A DNA stretch of 13,890 nt from GCA-002731945 sp913047775 (GTDB lineage: Bacteria; Pseudomonadota; Alphaproteobacteria; MED-G09), in the NCBI GenBank assembly GCA_913047775.1, contig CAJWUE010000035.1:1-13890 (forward strand). The letters are read 5' to 3'. The notes beneath the pieces are model-generated. The model was not told the origin of the DNA. It was given only the letters and a program-made list of their open reading frames with translations, and ran no database searches. Position 1 is the stretch's first letter, and each line of letters begins with the position of its first letter. Positions 7,783-13,890 of the stretch are shown here, in pieces. Position numbers and translations under genes: made by a program.

Positions 7783-7811
7783 AAAGGGCTGTTCTTGAAT
7801 GGCCCTTTTTT
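7783..7811 (+). terminator. Rho-independent terminator after the second receptor
   Basis: AAAGGGC (7783-7789) pairs with GCCCTTT (7802-7808) around a 12-base loop, and the T run reaches 7811. It lies 24 bases after the receptor stop and 51 bases before glyoxalase I, so the latter should have its own promoter. TTGCCA at 7813-7818 is a possible but unproven -35 element. Confidence 0.85.
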
Positions 7812-7862
7812 ATTGCCATAATTATTTTTCTAAGGTGAAATACATTAACGAGGAGAAAAAAA

Positions 7863-8378
7863 ATGGAAGAAATGTCACAAAAGCCGGATAAGGAAACGCT
7901 TGATTACGTTTTTAATCAAACAATGTTGAGGATCAAAGATCCAGAAAAATCTTTAGATTTTTATACCCGTGTTCTGGGTATGACACTCTTAAAAAAATTA
8001 GATTTTCCTGAATACGATTTTTCTCTCTTTTTCTTAAGTTTTATTCGACCTGAAGATGATCCCGTTCCTGAGGACAAACAAGATCGTTTCGCATATGCGT
8101 TAAGTCAAAAGGCTGTTCTTGAGCTTACCTATAACTGGGGAACAGAAAGGGATAGTAATTTCTCCTATCACGATGGCAATGCTGACCCTCGAGGCTTCGG
8201 TCATATAGGCATTACAGTGCCTGATGTTTACAGAGCTTGTGAAAGATTTGAAGAGCTCGGGGTAGAATTTCAAAAAAAACCCGATGATGGCAACATGAAA
8301 GGGTTAGCTTTTGTTAAGGACCCCGATGGTTATTGGGTGGAAATCCTCTCGGCTCGAGGATTGGCAAAAACTATTTAA
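7863..8378 (+). CDS. gloA: Glyoxalase I (lactoylglutathione lyase), VOC family
   Basis: Glyoxalase I converts the hemithioacetal of methylglyoxal and glutathione to S-lactoylglutathione in the cytoplasm, the first step of methylglyoxal detoxification. The 171-residue protein is very close to the human/Pseudomonas long form: QTMLRIKDPEKSLDFYTRVL, the LELTYNWGTE stretch, DPRGFGHIGI, FEELGV and DPDGYWVEIL are all present. The expected four metal ligands are all present: Gln19, Glu87, His114 and Glu160. This long form, with its extra loop (about 62-80), is usually zinc-dependent, unlike the shorter nickel form of E. coli. AGGAG at 7851-7855 lies seven bases before ATG 7863 and supports this start, although Met4 is an alternative. 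Its stop overlaps the stop of the convergent hydrolase gene by four bases. Function is near certain; any link to the receptors is only positional. Confidence 0.97.
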   Translation: MEEMSQKPDKETLDYVFNQTMLRIKDPEKSLDFYTRVLGMTLLKKLDFPEYDFSLFFLSFIRPEDDPVPEDKQDRFAYALSQKAVLELTYNWGTERDSNFSYHDGNADPRGFGHIGITVPDVYRACERFEELGVEFQKKPDDGNMKGLAFVKDPDGYWVEILSARGLAKTI

Positions 8379-9301
8379 TTGCATTGTATCTTTTTCGATT
8401 TGAAGTCAGAGATTAAAGAAATAATTTCATCTCGCTTTTCATTAAGAATATTGTGACCACCCTCAAATGAAAAACTCTCGGCTTGAGGAAATAATTCTAG
8501 AGCCTCTAGAATAGAACTAGCAGGAACATCTTCATCGTCAATTGCATACGTAACATGCGTAGGAATTTGAAGTGCGCTTAATTTTTTATAATCTCCTAAA
8601 AAATTATGCTCAAGGAAATTTTTTAGCAAAGAGTTAAATGCTCTTTCTGTTCCCTTAATGCTAAATTGATGCACAAAATGATTGTCCGCCCCTGAATCAT
8701 CTTCATCTTGCATCTCTGCTCCCCTAGTAATTGCCCTCTTAATAATTACAAACCTTAGGTAAAAATCCCACACGAAAGGAAACTGCATGAAGGCACTTAA
8801 CCCTATTGTTTCTGCGCCTACGAAAGGAACATTCAAGATTAAGGCTTCAATCTTCTCTTTATTTATTGACGCATAGCTAGAGGCTATTGCTCCACCCATT
8901 GAGACACCCATAAGAGTTATCCTATCAAGACCTAGGTGATCGATAAAGTTTTCCAGTTGTCTTTGATACAAAGACATATTGTAGTCACTTTTAGAACGGT
9001 CGGAATAACCTCTTCCAAAATGATCATAAATATAGACTTTAAATCCAATTGAACTTAAGGCTTCAGCCGTTTCTTTATAATAAAAGGAAGGTATAGAAAG
9101 ACCGTGAATTAAGATAAGAGGACAACCCTCTTCTGAACCATAAGTTGTATAGTAGGTGGCTCCATCTAAAGATTCAAAAAATTCGTATTCAGAATTTTTT
9201 TGCAAATCCTCAATTAAAATCTTTTCTCTGTTACTCAATGAAAATATCATCAGAAAAAATCCAATAACGATTAAAAATGAAATAATTATCCAGTTGACCA
9301 T
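8375..9301 (-). CDS. Membrane-anchored alpha/beta hydrolase
   Basis: A 308-residue alpha/beta-hydrolase-fold protein, about average for the family plus a membrane anchor. Residues 4-22 form a single hydrophobic helix without a clear cleavage site, so the enzyme is probably tethered to the inner membrane. Fold motifs in order are: oxyanion-hole LIHGLS (64-69), YDHFGRGYSD (92-101), the nucleophile elbow G132-V-S134-M-G-G, a helical lid region (about 160-235), the acid in YAIDDEDVP (Asp255 or Asp256) and the final His283 in EGGHN. The family includes esterases, lipases and C-C bond hydrolases; the substrate cannot be chosen. The ATG at 9301 has a weak AAGAG upstream. It diverges from the SDR gene across 42 bases and overlaps glyoxalase I at the tail, so it is probably expressed alone. 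Confidence 0.9.
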   Translation of the reverse strand: MVNWIIISFLIVIGFFLMIFSLSNREKILIEDLQKNSEYEFFESLDGATYYTTYGSEEGCPLILIHGLSIPSFYYKETAEALSSIGFKVYIYDHFGRGYSDRSKSDYNMSLYQRQLENFIDHLGLDRITLMGVSMGGAIASSYASINKEKIEALILNVPFVGAETIGLSAFMQFPFVWDFYLRFVIIKRAITRGAEMQDEDDSGADNHFVHQFSIKGTERAFNSLLKNFLEHNFLGDYKKLSALQIPTHVTYAIDDEDVPASSILEALELFPQAESFSFEGGHNILNEKRDEIISLISDFKSKKIQCN

Positions 9302-9343
9302 ATCAATACTCTTAGCAACTATATAGCATTGGAGGGATTTTTT
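9302..9343. promoter_or_regulatory. 42-base divergent gap with a palindromic TATA element
   Basis: The entire space between the divergent hydrolase and SDR starts contains the perfect palindrome CTATATAG (9319-9326), which offers a -10-like box on either strand. TTGACC (9294-9299), inside the hydrolase start, resembles a -35 box for rightward transcription but is 20 bases from TATATA. GGAGGG (9331-9336) is the SDR ribosome-binding site and favours ATG 9344 over the upstream TTG at 9329. Promoter positions are tentative. Confidence 0.4.
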
Positions 9344-10120
9344 ATGTCAATTTTGGATTTATTTAAGTTAGATAATCAGGTAGCGGTAGTAACAGGCGCA
9401 GGCAAAGGGATAGGTAGAGGGATAGCCATATCCTTAGCAGAAGCTGGAGCGGATTTGGTTCTTGCCTCAAGAAATAAGAATGATTTGGAGGCCGTTCAAG
9501 AAGAAATAGAAAAAATTGGCAAACAAGCACTTAGTGTCCCAACTGACGTTACAGACTCTTTATCTTTAGAAGCATTAGGAGAAGGTGCAATAAAAAAATA
9601 TGGAAAGATATCTATCTGGGTAAATAACGCTGGAGGGCTTCCGGATGGAACCCCAAGGTATTTAACAAGAACTTCATCAGATCAATTTGAAGCACAGATC
9701 AATTTAAACCTTACAGCCGTTTGGTCGGGGTGTGTTATTGCGGCTAAAAACATGACTGAAGGAGGGTCTATTATAAACATATCCTCAAGGTCCTCTAAAG
9801 ATATGGGTCCGAATGTAAAAAATGGTCCTTATGCTGCATCCAAATCTGCAGTAAATAGCCTAACTGCAACCTTTTCAAGGGAACTTGCTCCTAAGATTCG
9901 AGTCAACGCAATTGCGCCCGGACCAATCCCTACGGAAAATTTTATAGATTCAATGAATATGACTACACCTGAAAGAGAAGAAGAAATCAGAAAATATATT
10001 GCGCTTCCACTTGAGCGTTGGGGAACACCGAATGATATTGGAGCAGCATGTGTTTATATGGCGTCTGAAGCGTCTAGCTGGATCACTGGACAATGTTTGT
10101 ATGTGTCAGGAGGATCTTGA
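9344..10120 (+). CDS. Classical SDR-family oxidoreductase
   Basis: A 258-residue classical short-chain dehydrogenase/reductase, the standard length. It shows the cofactor loop T17-GAGKGIG24, with Arg43 after the second strand suggesting NADP(H). It also has the structural NNAG (94-97), Asn120, the catalytic Ser (148 or 150) in NISSRSS, and Y163-A-A-S-K167. IRVNAIAPGPI follows the active site. The closing ASSWITGQ...VSGG tail resembles that of hydroxysteroid dehydrogenases and acyl-carrier/glucose dehydrogenase relatives. It should interconvert a hydroxyl and a carbonyl in the cytoplasm; the substrate is not determinable. GGAGGG seven bases before ATG 9344 decides the start. The end overlaps the convergent kinase gene by 15 bases. 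The neighbouring CoA-transferase and hydrolase would suit a small catabolic set, but strand layout does not make them an operon. Confidence 0.93.
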   Translation: MSILDLFKLDNQVAVVTGAGKGIGRGIAISLAEAGADLVLASRNKNDLEAVQEEIEKIGKQALSVPTDVTDSLSLEALGEGAIKKYGKISIWVNNAGGLPDGTPRYLTRTSSDQFEAQINLNLTAVWSGCVIAAKNMTEGGSIINISSRSSKDMGPNVKNGPYAASKSAVNSLTATFSRELAPKIRVNAIAPGPIPTENFIDSMNMTTPEREEEIRKYIALPLERWGTPNDIGAACVYMASEASSWITGQCLYVSGGS

Positions 10121-11506
10121 CTTAGGTAAATCTATAAGAATTAAAAGACCATTAGGCTTCGCATCCAATAATTTAAGTTTACCGCGGTGAAATTTTACCA
10201 CTGAATTTACAAGATTCAGCCCTAATCCGGATCCTTTTGTGTTTCGGCTTGAATCCAATCTGGTGAATCGATCCAAAACCTTTTCTTTATCGGAGTCCTT
10301 AATTCCCTGACCATTATCACTCACCCAAATAGAAATATCGTCCGAATTTTCCTTAGCCCCTAACACGACAACCGACCCCACTTCTTTAACACCATAATTG
10401 ATAGCATTTTCTAATAAATTAGCTAAAGCTTGTGATAATAGATTCTTATTGCCTAGAATCTTCAAACCTAGTTCTAGATCTTTTTTTAATAAAATATTTT
10501 TACCTTCTGTAATCGGCTCATATAAATCCACCAAATCATCTATTAACTCCTTTACATCAATGGAAGTCTTTTCTAAATCTGATGTGTCCGACTCGACTTT
10601 TGAAATTGATAAAATTGAATTAAAAGTCTTTATTAAATTGTCAGATTCCTCTATGGCTTCTTGAATAGATTTCTTATATTGATTCTTTTCCGGGTCAGAC
10701 ATCAAAGTAACCTCTAGATTAGAACGAATCTTGTTCAGGGGAGTCCTCAGATCGTGGGCAAGATTGTCAGTAACTTCGCGCATGCTTGTCATTAACTTGT
10801 TTATTCTATCAAGCATCTCGTTGAGGTTTGAAGAAAGCTTTCCAAGCTCATCGTTTCCTGAAGATGTTGGTAATCTTTGTGTTAAATCTCCATTCATAAT
10901 TTCTTCGCTAGTTTTATTAATTGCTGATATCCGATTCAAGAAATTACGACTTAAAATATAACCACCAATTATTCCCAAAAATAAAATTAGAATAACCGAC
11001 CCATATAAAGCCAGAAAAAATCTTTCCTTTAAATAGATCTCGTTGTTTATAGAACGCCCTATTATAAGTCGATAACCTCCTTGAAGGATAAACTCTCTAC
11101 CCCTAGCATAGCTTAAGGCTTTATTATCATCATTGAGGTTCTTGTAAGTAAATTCTATCCATCCATCTTCGTCAGTTTTAACTTTTGTTAATTCTTTAGG
11201 ATCATTAAAATTTCCTGTAATGAAATTCTCATTTTGATCCAATAACATATATAAGTTCGCAGTTGGTAATTTAGACTTGCTATCAACTGCAATTGCCAAT
11301 GACCTGATGTCTCTTGTTCTAAATCTTGAGGTGTAAGCCTTCCTCAATTGTTCAACCTCTTGGATAATTTTATTATCCGATTCTACCTGTAGATCCCTTT
11401 CTGTTGTCCAATAGAGATAAAACAACACAAGACTCACTGAGAGACTAAGAAGAATTGTATAAATAAAAATTAACCTGAAGCTGGTTAACCGGAATGGATT
11501 ATTCAT
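10106..11506 (-). CDS. Sensor histidine kinase of a two-component system
   Basis: A 466-residue membrane sensor kinase. A first transmembrane helix (about 12-32) and a second (about 165-185) bracket a periplasmic sensor region of about 130 residues with no recognised domain. A HAMP linker follows (about 186-238, ending in the DELGKLSSNLNEML stretch). The dimerisation/phosphoacceptor domain has His251 in AHDLRTPLN. The ATPase domain has the N box N363-LLEN367, G1 box D397-NGQGI and G2 box G425-SGLGL. All catalytic parts are intact, so it should autophosphorylate and pass phosphate to the adjacent regulator. Its ATG overlaps the end of the regulator gene by eight bases, indicating coupled translation. 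The signal is unknown. It resembles the QseC/PmrB/CusS type in layout only; no specific family name is justified. Confidence 0.96.
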   Translation of the reverse strand: MNNPFRLTSFRLIFIYTILLSLSVSLVLFYLYWTTERDLQVESDNKIIQEVEQLRKAYTSRFRTRDIRSLAIAVDSKSKLPTANLYMLLDQNENFITGNFNDPKELTKVKTDEDGWIEFTYKNLNDDNKALSYARGREFILQGGYRLIIGRSINNEIYLKERFFLALYGSVILILFLGIIGGYILSRNFLNRISAINKTSEEIMNGDLTQRLPTSSGNDELGKLSSNLNEMLDRINKLMTSMREVTDNLAHDLRTPLNKIRSNLEVTLMSDPEKNQYKKSIQEAIEESDNLIKTFNSILSISKVESDTSDLEKTSIDVKELIDDLVDLYEPITEGKNILLKKDLELGLKILGNKNLLSQALANLLENAINYGVKEVGSVVVLGAKENSDDISIWVSDNGQGIKDSDKEKVLDRFTRLDSSRNTKGSGLGLNLVNSVVKFHRGKLKLLDAKPNGLLILIDLPKSRSS

Positions 11507-12179
11507 CGTATCGCAAAGCGTATCCCGCTCCTCTTTCAGTATGCAGCATTTGTTTACCTTTAAAAGGTTTGTCTATCTTTGATCTAAGACGCGAAATATG
11601 AACATCTATAACATTTGTTTGTGGATCAAAGTGATACTCCCAAACCCCTTCTAAAAGCATTGTTCTTGTAACTACCTGATTAGGTCTCCTCATCAGAAAC
11701 TCCAAAAGACGATATTCTCTGGGCTGCAATTCTATTTTTTGTCCTTCGCGATGAACTTCTCTAGATAACAAGTCAATGCTTAAATCTCCAACTTCAAGCG
11801 AGGTAGATGAACTCTCCGGTTGAGTACGTCTACTAAGAGCTTCTATTCGTGCTAATAATTCCGAAAAGGAAAATGGTTTTGATAAATAATCATCAGCACC
11901 AAACTTTAAACCTTTTACTCTTTCATCAACTTCACCTAGAGCAGAAAGAACTAGTATTGGTGTAACATTTCCTTCTTTTCTCAGCTCCTGTATTAAGGTA
12001 AGACCTTCAATCTTAGGAAGCATTCTATCGACAATCAAGACATCGAAATTCGAGTCTAAAGCCATATTCAAACCTTCTTCTCCATCTGAAGCATGGTCCG
12101 TAACATGACCGCTTTCTTTTAGCCCTTTAATTAAATAAGCAGCAGCGTCTTTATCATCTTCAATCAGCAAAATATGCAT
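11499..12179 (-). CDS. OmpR/PhoB-family response regulator
   Basis: A 226-residue transcription regulator. The receiver domain (1-115) has acidic pocket E7-D8-D9, phosphoacceptor D51 in VDRMLP, S79 at the switch position and K101 in LSKPF. A winged-helix DNA-binding domain (about 128-226) has the typical REYRLLEFLMRRPNQVVTR helix and the VDVHISRLRSKID recognition region. GGAG lies about eight bases before ATG 12179, which is therefore preferred over the in-frame GTG at 12182 and TTG at 12191. It is translated just before the kinase with an eight-base overlap. OmpR/PhoB regulators bind head-to-tail on direct repeats spaced by one helical turn; two perfect 11-base repeats lie about 115 bases upstream of its start and may be its own target. 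The regulon is otherwise unknown. Confidence 0.96.
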   Translation of the reverse strand: MHILLIEDDKDAAAYLIKGLKESGHVTDHASDGEEGLNMALDSNFDVLIVDRMLPKIEGLTLIQELRKEGNVTPILVLSALGEVDERVKGLKFGADDYLSKPFSFSELLARIEALSRRTQPESSSTSLEVGDLSIDLLSREVHREGQKIELQPREYRLLEFLMRRPNQVVTRTMLLEGVWEYHFDPQTNVIDVHISRLRSKIDKPFKGKQMLHTERGAGYALRYDE

Positions 12180-12232
12180 CACTATCTCCAATATTAGAAT
12201 AATTCATATTTGCTATTAGTGTCATTCATTAA

Positions 12233-12281
12233 TTTGACTGCGCTTGTTTTTTTTGGGAGGCTTAACAAAAGCGCAGTCAAA
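12233..12281. repeat. 13-base perfect inverted repeat in the divergent regulator/CoA-transferase spacer
   Basis: TTTGACTGCGCTT (12233-12245) and AAGCGCAGTCAAA (12269-12281) are perfect inverted copies separated by 23 bases containing eight T and GGGAGG. A second pairing, TTGTT (12244-12248) with AACAA (12264-12268), could tighten the loop. It is the most GC-rich feature of an AT-rich spacer. No T run follows on either strand, so it is not a standard terminator. An operator or RNA structure in a 5' leader is possible. Confidence 0.8.
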
Positions 12282-12291
12282 AATGTCCTTC

Positions 12292-12313
12292 TCTTTCACT
12301 ATTCTTTCACTAT
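12292..12313 (+). promoter_or_regulatory. Tandem perfect 11-base direct repeats, candidate response-regulator box
   Basis: TCTTTCACTAT occurs twice back to back (12292-12302 and 12303-12313) with an exact 11-base period. A related TTTTACTAT stands at 12325-12333. OmpR/PhoB-family proteins typically bind two such half-sites on one DNA face. The site lies between the regulator gene and the divergent CoA-transferase, 79 bases before the latter's start. The repeat is certain; its function is inference. Confidence 0.6.
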
Positions 12314-12343
12314 GTATTAACTGGTTTTACTATTTCATTTCTG

Positions 12344-12349
12344 TATTAT
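12344..12349 (+). promoter_or_regulatory. Possible -10 box for the CoA-transferase gene
   Basis: TATTAT matches the -10 consensus at five of six positions and lies 43 bases before the start codon. No good -35 hexamer is seen 16-18 bases upstream, where the third, imperfect repeat lies instead. This would suit an activator-dependent promoter, but in AT-rich DNA such a match is weak evidence. Confidence 0.25.
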
Positions 12350-12392
12350 TAATTTTTCGTAATGTATATTTCTAAATCGCAAAGAATAAAGA

Positions 12393-13577
12393 ATGGATAT
12401 CTTAAAAAATATTAAAGTATTGGATTTTGGTCGCTATATAGCTGGACCCTATTGCGCTGCGCTTTTAGGTGACTTAGGGGCAGAGGTAATAAGGATAGAA
12501 AGATTAGTTGGTTCAGAGGATAGATATGTACACCCCATTGATAGTGATGGAGGTGAAGGTGCAATGTTCATGCAAATGAACAGGAATAAAAAAGGCATTA
12601 CTTTGAACCCAACGAAAGAAGGTGCAAAAGAAATTGTTAAAAAACTTACCGAATCGGCAGATGTAATAGTTGCTAATTTACCTCCACAAACCCTAAAAAA
12701 AATGGGTATAGATTACGAAACTTTAAAAAAATATAACCCTAGAATTATTTTAACGACAGTGTCTGCCTTTGGTCACGGAGGACCTTATTCAGAAAGAGTT
12801 GGATTTGATGGTGTTGGCCAAGCAATGTCAGGAGCGACTCATCTTACGGGCTACCCAGAAGAGCCCATAAAAGCCTATTCGCCCTATGTAGATTATGGAA
12901 CAGCTTCTCTAACAGCAATGGGAACCTTAGCAGCAATTATTGAAAGAGAAAAAACGGGTAAAGGTCAAATAGTGGAAGGTGCATTATTTGCAACTTCGCT
13001 AGCTTTTATGAATACCCATATAATCGAGCAAGCAATTACTAAAAAAAATAGAAAGGCTATTGGAAATAAAAGCCCTTATGCTGGACCTGTCGACATTTTA
13101 AAAACGAAAGATGGTTGGATTGTTGTTCAAGTTCTAGGTGATCCACTTTTTAAAAGATGGGTAAACTTAGTTGGTGCAGAAGATCTTTTGGAAGATATCA
13201 GGTTTTCAACTGACAATAAAAGAGGGGAAAATGCAAAAATTCTTAGTGAAAGGACTCAAAAATGGTGTAAAAATTTTACAAAAGACCAAGCACTAGAACT
13301 CCTAGCAGAAGCCCAAGTACCTGCAGGCCCTGTCAACAATTTACAAGATGTTCTTGACGATCCCCACGTAAAAGCAATGAATTTTTTCGAAGAATTGGAT
13401 TATCCAGGTCTTCCTAAATCTGCACCAGTTATGGGCTTACCTATAAAGTTATCTAACTCCGAAAACCGTATTAAAAAGAGACCACCAAAACTAGGTGAAA
13501 ATACAGACGAAATATTACAAGAACTAGGTTTCTCAAAGGAAGAAATTTCGAATTTCAGAGATAATAAGATTATTTAA
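12393..13577 (+). CDS. Family III (CaiB/BaiF) CoA-transferase
   Basis: A 394-residue protein of normal length for the formyl-CoA transferase/CaiB family, which moves CoA between carboxylic acids in the cytoplasm through an aspartyl-CoA thioester intermediate. The N-terminus has the hallmark VLDFGRYIAGPYCAALLGD followed by GAEVIRIE (29-36). The middle has the family words SAFGHGGPY and the catalytic Asp167 in YVDYGTA, corresponding to Asp169 of formyl-CoA transferase. AQVPAGPVNNLQDVLDDPHV is the usual C-terminal substrate-domain segment, and the KLGENTDEIL tail is also typical. Asp167 in this context argues for a transferase and against a racemase of the same fold. Acyl substrates cannot be chosen. 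The ribosome-binding site before ATG 12393 is weak (AAAGAA). It diverges from the regulator gene and overlaps the convergent nitroreductase by eight bases, so it is probably a single-gene transcript under control of the spacer. Confidence 0.95.
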   Translation: MDILKNIKVLDFGRYIAGPYCAALLGDLGAEVIRIERLVGSEDRYVHPIDSDGGEGAMFMQMNRNKKGITLNPTKEGAKEIVKKLTESADVIVANLPPQTLKKMGIDYETLKKYNPRIILTTVSAFGHGGPYSERVGFDGVGQAMSGATHLTGYPEEPIKAYSPYVDYGTASLTAMGTLAAIIEREKTGKGQIVEGALFATSLAFMNTHIIEQAITKKNRKAIGNKSPYAGPVDILKTKDGWIVVQVLGDPLFKRWVNLVGAEDLLEDIRFSTDNKRGENAKILSERTQKWCKNFTKDQALELLAEAQVPAGPVNNLQDVLDDPHVKAMNFFEELDYPGLPKSAPVMGLPIKLSNSENRIKKRPPKLGENTDEILQELGFSKEEISNFRDNKII

Positions 13578-13890
13578 ATCCAATAAAATTTGTAAAATTT
13601 TTAATATCTTCCCTTTTACTGCGGAAACTATTAATTGGCTCACTTGTATCGGCATATCCTATCCCCATTCCGCAAAACAACATAAGCTCATTAGGGATTT
13701 TCAGGAATTCACCGATAGACTTATACCATAAAGCCCATGCCTCTTGAGGAGCAGTATGAAGGCCTCTTTCCCTAGCAAGAAGCATAATTGATTGTATAAA
13801 CATTCCCAAGTCGGACCATTGTCCTTCTTGCATTTGTCGATCGATAGCAAAAAACATTGCAACAGGTGCCCCAAAAAATTCAAAATTTTT
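13570..13890 (-). CDS. Nitroreductase-family FMN oxidoreductase, C-terminal part (runs off window)
   Basis: The frame is open from the right edge of the window to TAA at 13570-13572, giving the last 106 residues of a nitroreductase. Recognisable family words are FGAPVAMFFAID at the beginning of the visible part, SDLGMFIQSIMLLARERGLHT (the helix bearing flavin-contact residues), APQEAWA, and LMLFCGMGIGYAD followed by PINSFRSKRE, the C-terminal strand and arm that contact FMN of the partner subunit. Members reduce nitro groups, quinones or enones with NAD(P)H; the substrate is unknown. The internal ATG seen at 13855-13857 is not the start because homology continues upstream of it. The end overlaps the convergent CoA-transferase by eight bases. 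Confidence 0.92.
   Translation of the reverse strand, partial: KNFEFFGAPVAMFFAIDRQMQEGQWSDLGMFIQSIMLLARERGLHTAPQEAWALWYKSIGEFLKIPNELMLFCGMGIGYADTSEPINSFRSKREDIKNFTNFIGFK

Noticed and set aside
12233..12281. The inverted repeat considered as a bidirectional terminator.
   Set aside because: It lies between two genes that diverge from it, where no transcript is expected to end, and no T run follows on either strand.
12283..12375. A 30-codon open frame starting ATG just after the inverted repeat and encoding a hydrophobic peptide.
   Set aside because: There is no ribosome-binding site at a workable distance (GGGAGG is 22 bases away). The frame is explained by T-rich DNA and overlaps the 11-base direct repeats, which look regulatory.
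13701..13883. A 60-codon minus-strand frame starting MNFLGHLLQ at the right edge.
   Set aside because: It is an out-of-frame reading of the nitroreductase, whose own frame is open to the window edge and shows family motifs.

Overview
This window looks like chromosomal DNA of a Gram-negative bacterium. It carries two full-length TonB-dependent outer-membrane receptors, a sensor kinase/response regulator pair and a glutathione-type glyoxalase I. Most of it is AT-rich: hand counts of sample lines give roughly 35-42% GC in genes and about 22% in one spacer. Together with receptor-rich content, a CaiB-type CoA-transferase, SDR enzymes and very tight gene packing, this would fit a marine, possibly gammaproteobacterial, heterotroph. 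That placement is inference; no rRNA or marker gene is present.

Left part (1-2570). A small membrane protein of unknown function (1-381) is followed by a decayed 3' piece of a TonB-dependent receptor gene (about 398-703, in-frame stops at 437, 587 and 704) and a terminator hairpin. Next come two closely spaced genes (841-2460), an atypical extended-SDR/epimerase-like protein and an EthD-domain protein, with clearly higher GC (about 49% in the first 360 bases). Composition drops back abruptly near 2570. The pair looks like a separately acquired two-gene cassette.

Middle (2571-8378). Two TonB-dependent receptors lie in tandem (2740-5136 and 5306-7759). They share the same TonB-box-like segment but each has its own downstream terminator or leader. 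Both are probably high-affinity importers of an unidentified ligand. Glyoxalase I (7863-8378) follows, with all four expected metal ligands.

Right part (8375-13890). A membrane-anchored alpha/beta hydrolase (-) and a classical SDR oxidoreductase (+) diverge from a 42-base gap. A sensor histidine kinase and OmpR/PhoB-type regulator (-) diverge from a family III (CaiB/BaiF) CoA-transferase (+). A nitroreductase (-) runs off the right edge. The regulator/CoA-transferase spacer (12180-12392) is the richest regulatory stretch: a 13-base perfect inverted repeat, then two perfect tandem 11-base direct repeats, the geometry OmpR/PhoB-family regulators recognise. The simplest reading is that the two-component system controls itself and/or the CoA-transferase.

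Three gene pairs overlap tail-to-tail (4, 15 and 8 bases). Nothing here proves a new system. The strongest leads are the candidate response-regulator box, the decayed receptor beside intact paralogues, and the compositionally foreign SDR/EthD pair whose SDR lacks the usual Tyr/Lys catalytic pair. No tRNA, rRNA, CRISPR, transposase or phage gene was seen.
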